Of a DNA stretch of 64,000 nt, positions 27,088 through 35,236 are shown piece by piece. The stretch's first letter is position 1; every line of letters starts with the position of its first letter. Source of the DNA: Panacagrimonas sp963975245 (lineage in GTDB: Bacteria; Pseudomonadota; Gammaproteobacteria; Nevskiales; Nevskiaceae); NCBI GenBank assembly GCA_963975245.1, contig CAXBFJ010000006.1:197087-261086 (forward strand). Reading direction: 5' to 3'. Made by a program: the position numbers and the translations under genes. The notes under the pieces are model-generated. The model was not told the DNA's origin, did not search any database, and saw nothing but the letters and a program-made list of their open reading frames with translations.

Positions 27088-27098
27088 ATCGGATCGCC

Positions 27099-27119
27099 GC
27101 GGCCGCGAAAGCGGGCCGC
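27099..27119 (+). other. GC-rich GAAA-capped hairpin between two sulfotransferase genes
   Basis: GCGGCCGC pairs with GCGGGCCGC around a GAAA tetraloop, with one bulged G. No U-tract follows, so it is not a standard terminator. It may lower read-through or protect the upstream message. Confidence 0.4.
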
Positions 27120-27154
27120 TGAAATAGTCCAGAAAAATTCAAATGGAGACAAGA

Positions 27155-27964
27155 ATGTCGGAAATCGAGATTAGCCTGGGGGGCAAGACCTGTGTGCTTC
27201 CTTCACTGGAAACACACGCCACAGCCCCGGGTGGTTTCGCTTTTGGGGTGTATAAGGCCGGAAGCACTCTGCTGAACTCAATCATTGTGCGCGCGTCCAA
27301 GACGTGCGGGATGCCAGCACTGAATATTGTTGGCCACTTCAGGGCCAATGGCATTGTCATTGAGCGTGAAGATTTTGATGCTTCGGCGCAGCAGAGTTTA
27401 GACACCTATTTGCAGCAACCAGGCGCGGTGTACTCTGGTTGGCGTGAGTTTCCCGCCAACTACACGCTGCCTCTGACGCCCCAGACGCGGACCTATCTGC
27501 TGGTTCGCGATCCCCGTGACATGCTGACGTCCCAGTTCTTCTCCCTGAAATACAGCCATACGACTGCTGGCCCTGCTGGCGCTCAGATTCAAAAGGCTCG
27601 GCAGAAAATTCAGGAGACCGATATCGATACTTTTGTCCTGGGCACAGTTGATAAGCTCAAGGGATGGTTCAAGAGCTACGACGTACTCGCCAGTACGACT
27701 GCGAAGATTGAACGCTACGAAGACATCATCTTCGAGAAAGAAGCCTTCATCAGAAACCTGTTTGGGCATTTCGGTATGGATATCTCCCAGTCCGATACCC
27801 GAGCGATCGCCAATGCCGTGGATAAACGCCCTGAGGTGGAGGATGTGCACGCACATGTTCGCCAGGCTGCGCCCGGTGATCACAAAAAGAAACTCAAGGC
27901 CGAGACCATTGCCAGGCTGGATGATGAGCTTGCGGATATCCTGAAGCGCTTCAACTACAACTGA
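27155..27964 (+). CDS. Sulfotransferase (paralogue of the preceding gene)
   Basis: The 269-residue protein has FAFGVYKAGSTLLNSI near residue 31 (5'-phosphosulfate loop with Lys, Ser and Thr) and YLLVRDPRDMLTSQFFS near 120 (3'-phosphate site), followed by the paralogous RYEDIIFEKEAF segment. It should act with PAPS on a glycan hydroxyl. The ATG at 27155 is chosen because GGAGACAAG precedes it; an ATG four codons upstream is possible. It lies 67 bases after its paralogue, which suggests a tandem duplication with later divergence in acceptor use. Confidence 0.85.
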   Translation: MSEIEISLGGKTCVLPSLETHATAPGGFAFGVYKAGSTLLNSIIVRASKTCGMPALNIVGHFRANGIVIEREDFDASAQQSLDTYLQQPGAVYSGWREFPANYTLPLTPQTRTYLLVRDPRDMLTSQFFSLKYSHTTAGPAGAQIQKARQKIQETDIDTFVLGTVDKLKGWFKSYDVLASTTAKIERYEDIIFEKEAFIRNLFGHFGMDISQSDTRAIANAVDKRPEVEDVHAHVRQAAPGDHKKKLKAETIARLDDELADILKRFNYN

Positions 27965-27982
27965 GGGCCCGACTGGAGACCA

Positions 27983-29188
27983 TCAGCGCCAGTCGATTGT
28001 GGCTTCGTGTGCCTCAAGATCAACACGAACATCAGCGTATTCAAAACTGCGGGTGAATACGTAGCCGTCGATTTTCGCGTCGGCCTTGGGTGCACCAAGG
28101 CGACGCTGGAGTTCCGGGTACCATTCTGAATCGACAGTTTTTCCGGCGTCTTTGTAGAGGAGTGTCCCACCGCCGGGTTCGCGGTAGCTCCACGAGTAAC
28201 CGAAATAAGTCCCGGGATGCGCGACAACCAGAAAGCATGCAAGTGGAAAGGTAATCGCATTTCGCGCTTTATCTGATGTATCGCGATATTTCTGCAGGGA
28301 TTCTGGAGAGCGGTTTCTCTTGTCGCCAAGATAGTCTGAATCAAGAATTTCGAAACCAGGCCAGGTCTTGAACAAGACGGTTTCGCCGCGTTTTCCTGCA
28401 GCATCGACTGCCATCATGTCAGCCTTGAGATTGTCAGCCCCCACAACCTCGAACTGATCGAAGCGCTCGAAAATAAAGCCATCGGTGGTATCCAGCGCGC
28501 TGTACTTTTTCAAGGTTGGATAGCCAGCGCTGCCGCCGTTGAAAATAATAAAATCGCGGCCCATGGGCTTGAGTAGTGTCTGCAGACGATTCAGCATATC
28601 CGGAACATTTTCGTCGTAACGTTTGCCGGTCGCGTCAGCCATCACGCCGTCGCTGCCACTGATTTTGACCGCTTCAGCAGCTGATTCGGCCCACCATTTC
28701 CTGAAGTCGGAAGATGATCGGTCGTAGTGAATACGCTTTCGTCGGTCTCTGACGCAGGGCGTTGCTCCGGTGTCAGCCGCTTTGGATTCGTCGCGACACT
28801 GACTGAGCTGGAAAGGAACATTGGTCCGATATCGCGGTGTGTACACCAGTGTGTTCCAGTAGAACAGCACCTTGATATTCGGGTTGGCCTTCTTCAACGC
28901 AGTGACGGCGTCGCGCATCGAATCTTCAGCCTTCTTGCCTGGTGAGGGCAGCATCTTGAGTCCCACCCAGGAGAAATTCTTGGCAATGAACTGAATCTCG
29001 CTGTCATTCATCGGCCGCAACAGGGTAATGACAGCGGCCGAAGGAACACGGTCCCATGAAAACGCCGGGCTTTCCGAGGCACTGGCCTTGGAAGTGAGAA
29101 GTGTGAAGCCTGACAGTAGAATCGCGGTCGCTATGACCGCAATAAGCAACTTCCACTGTGTTCGGCGTTCGAGTTTCAAATGGGTCAT
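27983..29188 (-). CDS. Membrane-anchored putative glycoside hydrolase (GHL15-like)
   Basis: The 401-residue protein starts with an N-terminal membrane anchor or uncleaved signal (WKLLIAVIATAILLSGFTLL, residues 12-31). The rest resembles the 'hypothetical glycosyl hydrolase family 15' type: KVLFYWNTLVY, GSDGVMADATG, FIIFNGGS and DGFIFERFDQ follow the strand ends of a TIM barrel, with candidate acids in VMADATG and FIFERF. It would act in the periplasm on a polysaccharide. It is the only gene of the locus with an obvious export signal, so it may trim or release the glycan. Confidence 0.65.
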   Translation of the reverse strand: MTHLKLERRTQWKLLIAVIATAILLSGFTLLTSKASASESPAFSWDRVPSAAVITLLRPMNDSEIQFIAKNFSWVGLKMLPSPGKKAEDSMRDAVTALKKANPNIKVLFYWNTLVYTPRYRTNVPFQLSQCRDESKAADTGATPCVRDRRKRIHYDRSSSDFRKWWAESAAEAVKISGSDGVMADATGKRYDENVPDMLNRLQTLLKPMGRDFIIFNGGSAGYPTLKKYSALDTTDGFIFERFDQFEVVGADNLKADMMAVDAAGKRGETVLFKTWPGFEILDSDYLGDKRNRSPESLQKYRDTSDKARNAITFPLACFLVVAHPGTYFGYSWSYREPGGGTLLYKDAGKTVDSEWYPELQRRLGAPKADAKIDGYVFTRSFEYADVRVDLEAHEATIDWR

Positions 29189-29568
29189 TTCTATCGCTCG
29201 GTCAATTTGTTGGTGCGGTCAGGCGGATTATGCCTCGCAAAAATGAACGGGCCATGGAGGAGGCTGCAAATCACGCCCAGGGCGCAGGCCTTTGAATTTT
29301 CTCAATAGCCACTGACAGTTCCCAAGCCATGAACCATCGCTGAGTAAGGGGTGCGACTCGCGAGTCGAAAACCTAGGCCTGAAAGGACCACGGGCAGGCT
29401 GATGGATATTGAGGTTTGAGGTCCGGCGGCGCACTGATCTGGACATGGCGGGAAAGTTGCAGGGCTAGATGTCTTTGCTAATGGCGGCGTTGTTCGCTTA
29501 GCATTTGAATCCCGGCGCGGTTAAAACGAGCGTGTCGACACCCCACTCAGATATTTCAGGAAGTAGCG
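29189..29568. other. Intergenic region between divergent genes
   Basis: About 380 bases with no supported gene. It should hold the promoters of the minus-strand hydrolase (ending at 29188) and of the small plus-strand gene at 29569. No repeat, RNA or clear promoter box was recognised. Confidence 0.55.
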
Positions 29569-29709
29569 ATGACCAACCTTGATGCAGAGAAGGAAAAGCG
29601 CAAGCAGGAACGTGTTGAAGAGCGGCGCGCGGCAAATCGGGCCGCGAGAGTTGAGGAGCGCAAGAAGGAGCGCGCTGCTGAAGCCGCAGCCAAGAAGGCT
29701 GGCAAGTAG
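29569..29709 (+). CDS. Small, highly charged helical protein (46 aa)
   Basis: This 46-codon frame has CAGGAAG about 7 bases before its ATG and is followed by a strong terminator 58 bases on, so it looks like a real single-gene unit. The product (MTNLDAEKEKRKQERVEERR, then Arg/Ala/Lys-rich to the end) is almost half Lys, Arg and Glu and should form one long helix. No domain is recognised. A nucleic-acid-binding or scaffold role is possible but unsupported. Confidence 0.55.
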   Translation: MTNLDAEKEKRKQERVEERRAANRAARVEERKKERAAEAAAKKAGK

Positions 29710-29766
29710 CAGTATTTAAGGCCAGTCGCAGAAGCGACGACTAACAGTCGTCGCTTGCCAAGCATG

Positions 29767-29802
29767 AAAAAGGGGACTCCCTCGAAAGGGAGTCCCCTTT
29801 TT
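29767..29802. terminator. Strong bidirectional intrinsic terminator
   Basis: A 16-bp perfect inverted repeat (AAAAAGGGGACTCCCT / AGGGAGTCCCCTTTTT) around a CGAA loop, with a U-tract in both directions. It serves the small plus-strand gene ending at 29709 and the minus-strand methyltransferase ending at 29815. Confidence 0.95.
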
Positions 29803-29814
29803 ATCACTTCATTC

Positions 29815-30723
29815 TCAGTTCTTGTCGCTAAGTCTGAGAATCGCTCGCTCGGCATCACGGCGAGCCTGGCCACGTGCACGGACAGTCGCGTCAACATCCA
29901 CGTAGTTGGGTGAAGCAGGCACGCGCACCAGCGGCTCATAGCCACTGAGTGCCTCGAATGGCACATCGGCTTTATCGCCCTGGGCGAGTTTGTCGTAGTC
30001 GATCCCATATGGGCGGAAGTCTTCAACGAGGAAGCTCTTTCGAATCCATTTGTCCTGTCGCTCCGCAACGACCCCATCGCAGGCGCGAAGCACCATGAAA
30101 ATGCGACGGATGCCTTCGGAGCCGTACCAGACTGCGTCAAGCACTTCCATGCGAAGCATGCGGCACCAGTAATCCAGAGCTTTGGGTGAAATCTGGAAAT
30201 AGTTGGAACCCGGATAAAGTTGTGCGTTGTGATTGCACTCCGCCACGTAGTCGTCGCGGGTAGAAACCGAGGTTTCCAGGAACATGATGCCGCCGGTGCG
30301 CAGGAAGGAGCGCGCCAGTGCCATTCCGGCCAGGGGGTCAAGCATGTGATAGAGCACGCCGGTGAAATTGACGAAGTCAAAAACCGGATCAATGTTCTTC
30401 TTGCTGAGCTCATTACGCAGCTCAAGCAGAGGAATGCCGTGGACGTAAGTCGTCGTCGGCATGCCATAAATGTTCTTCAGGAACTCGAACTGGTCAGTCA
30501 GTGACAGCCTGTCGTAGGCCACGATCTCGCTGGGAGACTGGCGCTCAATCAGGATGGGAGCAACAAATTCCTGCGCTCCAATGTCCAATACACGCTGTCC
30601 TTTAAGCGAAATATTCTGCAGGATGGACCTGACGATCGGCAGAGTCCCGATAGGCCTGCCGGGAGTGAATACTTCCGGCTCTACTTCAATTTTGTAATAC
30701 CAGCTCTCGCCTGGGATATCCAC
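29815..30723 (-). CDS. SAM-dependent methyltransferase (class I)
   Basis: The ~302-residue protein has a Rossmann methyltransferase core: GQRVLDIGAQEFVAPIL (SAM loop), EIVAYDRLSL (acidic residue at strand 2) and FDFVNFTGVLYHMLDPLAG (motif after strand 4, as in CmoB and glycan methyltransferases). The substrate is unknown but is likely a sugar, given its neighbours. The GTG at 30723 is preferred because AAGGAG stands 10 bases before it; a longer form could start at GTG 30789 without a good ribosome-binding site. Confidence 0.75.
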   Translation of the reverse strand: MDIPGESWYYKIEVEPEVFTPGRPIGTLPIVRSILQNISLKGQRVLDIGAQEFVAPILIERQSPSEIVAYDRLSLTDQFEFLKNIYGMPTTTYVHGIPLLELRNELSKKNIDPVFDFVNFTGVLYHMLDPLAGMALARSFLRTGGIMFLETSVSTRDDYVAECNHNAQLYPGSNYFQISPKALDYWCRMLRMEVLDAVWYGSEGIRRIFMVLRACDGVVAERQDKWIRKSFLVEDFRPYGIDYDKLAQGDKADVPFEALSGYEPLVRVPASPNYVDVDATVRARGQARRDAERAILRLSDKN

Positions 30724-30943
30724 GATGTGACGGCTCCTTAGAATTTGAACGTTCAATTGTTTGAAGGGCGCGCAATGATAACTGAACACGACTCAATTGC
30801 TGGTGCGCTGCTCGCGATTTGCGTGCCATCTTTGTGGTCATACTCTAGTTCGGCGGGACAGACCCAACGGTTATTTGGGCATTCTTCACGGCTTGGCAGT
30901 TTGGAAGCGTTACCATTTAGCCGGTAATTTTTACCTTTTCCTC

Positions 30944-31900
30944 ATGATTGAGCCTGATATGCAAGCACCCGCACGCTTTGCCGGAACTGTTGGGAAAGCA
31001 GAACAGAAGCGCGCTCCGCGACGGCGTCCGCGATGGTTGGTTCTGTTCAATTGCCAGGGGTTTGGTCTGTCCAATTGCCTAGAGTTGCTGTGTCCTGAGC
31101 TGGTGGTGACCACTGTGAACGTCCTGCGAGCTCAGGAGGAACTTGAAGCCATCAGCGGTAAGCTTAGGACGTACGACAGGGTTATCGTCGGGTCCAGTAT
31201 GCTGACCGCACCGACCGAATTGTGTAGATCAGTCTCTGCCGCGGTTTCAGACTTGCCGAACTTTGTCCGATGCCCTGAAATTTGGTTTTCTGGCTATCAC
31301 CCGGATTCCTGCTTGCTTGCTCTGGAAGGGCCGCTAGCAGAAAACACGCAGATCGGCTGGCATTCTGCCATCGTCTATGCCGCATACAGAGCCGGGTTGG
31401 ATCGCCGTGCTGCCGCAGAACTTTTTTGCGAAAGCATCTATCGGGAATTGGGTTATCTCGATTGTTGGGCCGTCGCTCGGGACGAAATATTCAAGGAATT
31501 TGATGAGCACGGACTGGATATCCGGGAAGAGTTTGTTCAGTGGAGCCGCCGCGGTCCTTTTATGCACACGGCCAACCACCCCAAGATAGCTGTGCTTATG
31601 GGTTTGGCACGTGTGCTGCTTCGGAAATTTGATCTTCCAATCACTGAGTGCGGGATCGTGCCACACGATAATTTGGTCAATGGGGCTGTATTTCCGGTCT
31701 ACCCGGAGATTGCGTCCGTGCTTGGGGTCCAGGGTTCGCTTCTGTTCAAGAGGGGAGGGCGCTACAGATTGATTGAACTCGAACCGTACATCGAGAGATC
31801 GTTCGAAATTTACGAGAACGCCGAGGGCGTCGAACCCTCGTTCGAGTACTACTCCGATGTCGTAAGCAATGTGCGGAGTCGGTTGAGGGCAATCATTTGA
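30944..31900 (+). CDS. WcbI-like polysaccharide biosynthesis protein
   Basis: The 318-residue protein shows the two signature patches of the WcbI family found in capsule loci: WLVLFNCQGFGLSNCLE near residue 35 and PFMHTANHPKIAVL near 205. WcbI of Burkholderia capsule clusters has been proposed to act as an acetyltransferase or related enzyme; the exact reaction is uncertain. The ATG at 30944 (MIEPDMQAP) is chosen because the upstream extension to 30797 lacks family similarity. It overlaps the GSCFA gene by 4 bases, so the two are coupled. The base composition is more AT-rich than its neighbours. Confidence 0.7.
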   Translation: MIEPDMQAPARFAGTVGKAEQKRAPRRRPRWLVLFNCQGFGLSNCLELLCPELVVTTVNVLRAQEELEAISGKLRTYDRVIVGSSMLTAPTELCRSVSAAVSDLPNFVRCPEIWFSGYHPDSCLLALEGPLAENTQIGWHSAIVYAAYRAGLDRRAAAELFCESIYRELGYLDCWAVARDEIFKEFDEHGLDIREEFVQWSRRGPFMHTANHPKIAVLMGLARVLLRKFDLPITECGIVPHDNLVNGAVFPVYPEIASVLGVQGSLLFKRGGRYRLIELEPYIERSFEIYENAEGVEPSFEYYSDVVSNVRSRLRAII

Positions 31901-32949
31901 AGACCCATCCTTACGCTGATCTTCCTGACCGTCAGTTCTGGCGGCGTGGCGTTTCCTCTGTCGAGCGTTTTCGAATTGATCCCGTCAATCCTCCCCGCTT
32001 CAAAATAAGCAGAGGGGATCGTATTGCGACTGCTGGAAGCTGCTTTGCACAGCATATTTCCAGCCGACTGAAAGCATTTGGTTTCAATTACTTTGTTGCC
32101 GAAGATGGGGCAGGCATCGCTGAGTCGGATCGAGAAAACCTCGGATACGGAGTGTTTTCCGCACGGTACGGAAATATCTATACCGTCCGACAGTTGTTGC
32201 AACTGGTTGAGGAATGCTTTGATGCAGCAGGCCCGAAGGAGGGCATCTGGGAAACCTCCGACGGGCGCTATGTCGATGCATTGCGACCCCAGATCCAGCC
32301 GGGTGGATTTGCATCAAAGTCTGAAGTGCGTGAAGAGCGTGTCCGTCACCGTATTCACGTGCGCCGACTCTTTCGAGAATGCGACGTTCTGGTATTCACT
32401 CTCGGGCTCACGGAGTGCTGGCGATCGCGGCATGACGGAAAGATATTTCCGATTGCTCCGGGGGTCGTCGGCGGCACTTTTGACGCAAGCCGTCACGAAT
32501 TTGTGAATCTCGATGCACCCGAGGTGACTGACGATCTGCACAGACTTCTGGACAGACTCAAAGAGATCAGGCCTTCAATAAAAGTGGTTCTTACCGTATC
32601 TCCCGTTCCATTGATTGCAACGTTTGAAGATCGTCACGTATTAGTGTCCAACACCTACAGTAAGTCTGTATTACGGGTGGCGGCGGAGGCCGTCTGTCGG
32701 TCGCGAGATTGGGTGGAGTACTTTCCTTCCTACGAGATCATTACTGGAAATTTCACTGAATCTGCCTATTACGATGCTGATTTTCGCAACGTGAACGCAA
32801 AGGGCGTCGATCATGTCATGCGAACTTTTCTGCGCAATTTCATTGACGAGCCTGATCTGATCGAGTCAGCCGACGCAGGGTATTTCGCGAGGGCGGCGCC
32901 GCATCTGGTTTGCGATGAAGAAGCCCTGGAGGAAACGCGCCGCGTCTGA
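31897..32949 (+). CDS. GSCFA-domain protein (SGNH-hydrolase-like)
   Basis: The 350-residue protein has the motif TAGSCFAQHIS near residue 46, then FTLGLTECW and LTVSPVPLIATF, which also occur in the GSCFA protein at 12533 (ILTLGMTECWY, VLLTVSPVPLQSTF). The serine of GSCF is the likely nucleophile, and the Asp-His in GVDHVM near residue 307 may complete the site. The TTG start overlaps the WcbI-like stop codon and GAGG lies 8 bases before it. Function is unproven; pairing with WcbI suggests acyl-group chemistry on the glycan. Confidence 0.8.
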   Translation: MKTHPYADLPDRQFWRRGVSSVERFRIDPVNPPRFKISRGDRIATAGSCFAQHISSRLKAFGFNYFVAEDGAGIAESDRENLGYGVFSARYGNIYTVRQLLQLVEECFDAAGPKEGIWETSDGRYVDALRPQIQPGGFASKSEVREERVRHRIHVRRLFRECDVLVFTLGLTECWRSRHDGKIFPIAPGVVGGTFDASRHEFVNLDAPEVTDDLHRLLDRLKEIRPSIKVVLTVSPVPLIATFEDRHVLVSNTYSKSVLRVAAEAVCRSRDWVEYFPSYEIITGNFTESAYYDADFRNVNAKGVDHVMRTFLRNFIDEPDLIESADAGYFARAAPHLVCDEEALEETRRV

Positions 32950-33036
32950 CTGCACATCGCCCATTCCGTTCGAGCCCGGACGACACTTGAGCTTTTCCAT
33001 CTCTCACGCAGCACATCTCATTTATACTCGCGCGTT

Positions 33037-33053
33037 TTGGCGAGTGTCGCCAA
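33037..33053 (+). other. Hairpin in the gmd leader
   Basis: A 7-bp perfect stem TTGGCGA / TCGCCAA with a GTG loop, about 40 bases before gmd and 9 bases after a -10-like TATACT (33023-33028). It may be a 5'-UTR stem or a protein-binding palindrome. Confidence 0.4.
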
Positions 33054-33090
33054 TGTCTACAACATGTTTCAGAAAGGTTAAATAATTCAG

Positions 33091-34215
33091 ATGCCAAAAG
33101 CATTGATCACCGGCGTGACCGGACAAGATGGCTCTTATCTCGCAGAATTCCTTCTCGAAAAAGGGTATGAGGTGCACGGCATTAAACGTCGCGCCTCATT
33201 GTTCAACACCCAGCGTGTGGACCACATCTACGAAGACCCTCACACGCAGAATCAGAGCTTTATCCTGCATTATGGTGATCTGACCGACTCCTCCAACCTG
33301 ACGCGAATCCTGCAGCAGGTTCAGCCAGATGAGGTTTACAACCTGGGCGCGCAGAGCCATGTTGCGGTGAGTTTCGAGTCGCCCGAGTACACCGCTGATG
33401 TTGATGCCATGGGTACGCTGCGGTTGCTTGAGGCCATACGCTTTCTGGGTATGGAGAACAAGACGCGTTTCTATCAGGCCAGCACCTCCGAGCTTTATGG
33501 TCTGGTGCAGGAAACGCCACAGACCGAGACCACCCCTTTCTATCCGCGCAGCCCTTACGCTGTCGCGAAGATGTATGCCTACTGGATTACGGTGAACTAC
33601 CGCGAGGCCTATGGCATGTACGCGTGCAACGGCATTCTGTTCAATCACGAATCGCCGCGCCGTGGTGAAACCTTCGTGACCCGGAAGATCACCCGGGGCC
33701 TGGCCAATATTGCGCAGGGCTTGGAAAAGAATCTGTACCTAGGCAATCTGGATGCGCTGCGTGATTGGGGGCATGCCAAGGATTACGTACGCATGCAGTG
33801 GATGATGCTGCAACAGGAGCAGGCCGAAGACTTCGTCATCGCCACCGGTGTCCAGTTCAGCGTGCGACAGTTTGTCCAGTGGTCGGCGGCAGAACTGGGT
33901 ATCACCCTGCGCTTTGAGGGCACAGGTGTGCAGGAACGCGGGATTGTAGAGTCGGTCGAGGGTGACAAAGCGCCCGCGATCAAGGCTGGCGATGTAATCG
34001 TCGGGGTGGATCCACGCTATTTCCGGCCGGCTGAAGTTGAGACCCTGCTGGGTGACCCTGCCAAGGCCAAGAAGAAATTGGGTTGGGAGCCGGTCATCAC
34101 CGTGCAGGAAATGTGCGCCGAAATGGTTTCGGAGGATTTGAAGACTGCGCAGCGACACGCGCTGCTTAGGGCGCATGGCCATGATGTCTCCGTGTCTCGG
34201 GAACACAACTCGTGA
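33091..34215 (+). CDS. gmd: GDP-mannose 4,6-dehydratase
   Basis: This 374-residue enzyme has GVTGQDGSYLAEFLL (NADP loop) at its start, the Gmd-specific NLGAQSHVAVSFESP, the catalytic SPYAVAKMYAYW with Tyr and Lys, and LFNHESPRRGETFVTRK. It converts GDP-mannose to GDP-4-keto-6-deoxymannose, the first step to GDP-L-fucose and related sugars. AGAAAGG lies before the ATG, somewhat far. It overlaps the next gene, GDP-fucose synthase, by 4 bases, so the two steps are made together. Confidence 0.97.
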   Translation: MPKALITGVTGQDGSYLAEFLLEKGYEVHGIKRRASLFNTQRVDHIYEDPHTQNQSFILHYGDLTDSSNLTRILQQVQPDEVYNLGAQSHVAVSFESPEYTADVDAMGTLRLLEAIRFLGMENKTRFYQASTSELYGLVQETPQTETTPFYPRSPYAVAKMYAYWITVNYREAYGMYACNGILFNHESPRRGETFVTRKITRGLANIAQGLEKNLYLGNLDALRDWGHAKDYVRMQWMMLQQEQAEDFVIATGVQFSVRQFVQWSAAELGITLRFEGTGVQERGIVESVEGDKAPAIKAGDVIVGVDPRYFRPAEVETLLGDPAKAKKKLGWEPVITVQEMCAEMVSEDLKTAQRHALLRAHGHDVSVSREHNS

Positions 34216-35186
34216 GCAACAATCGCGATCAGGTCGTTTTTGTTGCCGGTCATCGCGGCATGGTGGGAAGCGCCATCGTCAGGCGCTTGAGCAGTCTGGG
34301 CTACAAGCACATTCTCACGGCAACACGCGCAGAACTGGACCTGACAGATCAGGCGGCCGTTTTCGATTTTTTCAAAGCGAACAGGATTGATCACGTGGTC
34401 CTAGCTTCGGCTAAGGTGGGCGGCATTCATGCCAACAACACCTATCCCGCAGAGTTCATTTACGAGAATCTGCTGATTGAAGCCAATGTCATTGGCGCAG
34501 CGCATCAGCACGATGTGCAAAGGCTGCTGTTTCTCGGCTCCTCCTGCATCTATCCTCGCGATGCGGAGCAGCCCATGCGAGAAGATGCTCTGCTGACAGG
34601 AACATTGGAGCCCACCAATGAGCCGTATGCCATCGCCAAGATCGCTGGCATTAAATTGTGCGAGAGCTTCAACCGCCAGTATGGCCGGGACTATCGCAGC
34701 GTGATGCCCACCAATCTGTACGGCACCAATGATAATTTTCATCCCGAGAACTCTCATGTCATCCCCGCCTTGATGCGCCGGTTTCATCAGGCAGTCCAGG
34801 AGCAGGCTGAAAAAGTGGTGATCTGGGGTAGCGGCAAGCCGATGCGAGAGTTTCTGCATGTCGATGACATGGCAGCGGCGAGCGTGCACGTCATGGAACT
34901 GGATGAGCAGAGCTACAAGGCCAATACGCAAAGCATGCTGTCGCATATCAATGTCGGCACCGGAATCGACTGCACCATTCGTGAACTGGCAGAGACCATG
35001 GCCCGTGTCACGGGTTTCAAGGGCAAGCTCGGGTTTGATGCCAGTAAACCGGATGGCACCATGCGCAAGTTGATGGATGTTTCCCGGCTCGCATCACTGG
35101 GATGGAAAGCTCAAATCAGCCTGGAAGAAGGCCTGACCCAGACCTACGCCTGGTTCCGCGAAAATATCTCTGATATTCGCAGCTGA
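34212..35186 (+). CDS. fcl: GDP-L-fucose synthase
   Basis: The 324-residue protein has GHRGMVGSAIVR (NADP loop), LFLGSSCIYPRDAEQPM, the catalytic NEPYAIAKIAG (YxxxK) and MPTNLYGTNDNFHPENSHVIP, all standard for WcaG/Fcl. It epimerises and reduces the Gmd product to GDP-L-fucose. The GTG start overlaps the gmd stop (GTGA). Fucose is therefore a probable component of the glycan made by this locus. Confidence 0.96.
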   Translation: MSNNRDQVVFVAGHRGMVGSAIVRRLSSLGYKHILTATRAELDLTDQAAVFDFFKANRIDHVVLASAKVGGIHANNTYPAEFIYENLLIEANVIGAAHQHDVQRLLFLGSSCIYPRDAEQPMREDALLTGTLEPTNEPYAIAKIAGIKLCESFNRQYGRDYRSVMPTNLYGTNDNFHPENSHVIPALMRRFHQAVQEQAEKVVIWGSGKPMREFLHVDDMAAASVHVMELDEQSYKANTQSMLSHINVGTGIDCTIRELAETMARVTGFKGKLGFDASKPDGTMRKLMDVSRLASLGWKAQISLEEGLTQTYAWFRENISDIRS

Positions 35187-35210
35187 TCAGTCACGTTCAC
35201 CGGTCCTTAC

Positions 35211-35236
35211 AGCCGCTCACGACGTTGTGAGCGGCT
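35211..35236. terminator. Hairpin between convergent fcl and FkbM genes
   Basis: A 10-bp perfect stem (AGCCGCTCAC / GTGAGCGGCT) with a 6-nt loop lies 24 bases past the fcl stop and overlaps the stop codon of the opposing gene. U-tracts are weak on both strands, so it may be a poor terminator or a transcript-end stabiliser. Confidence 0.5.
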
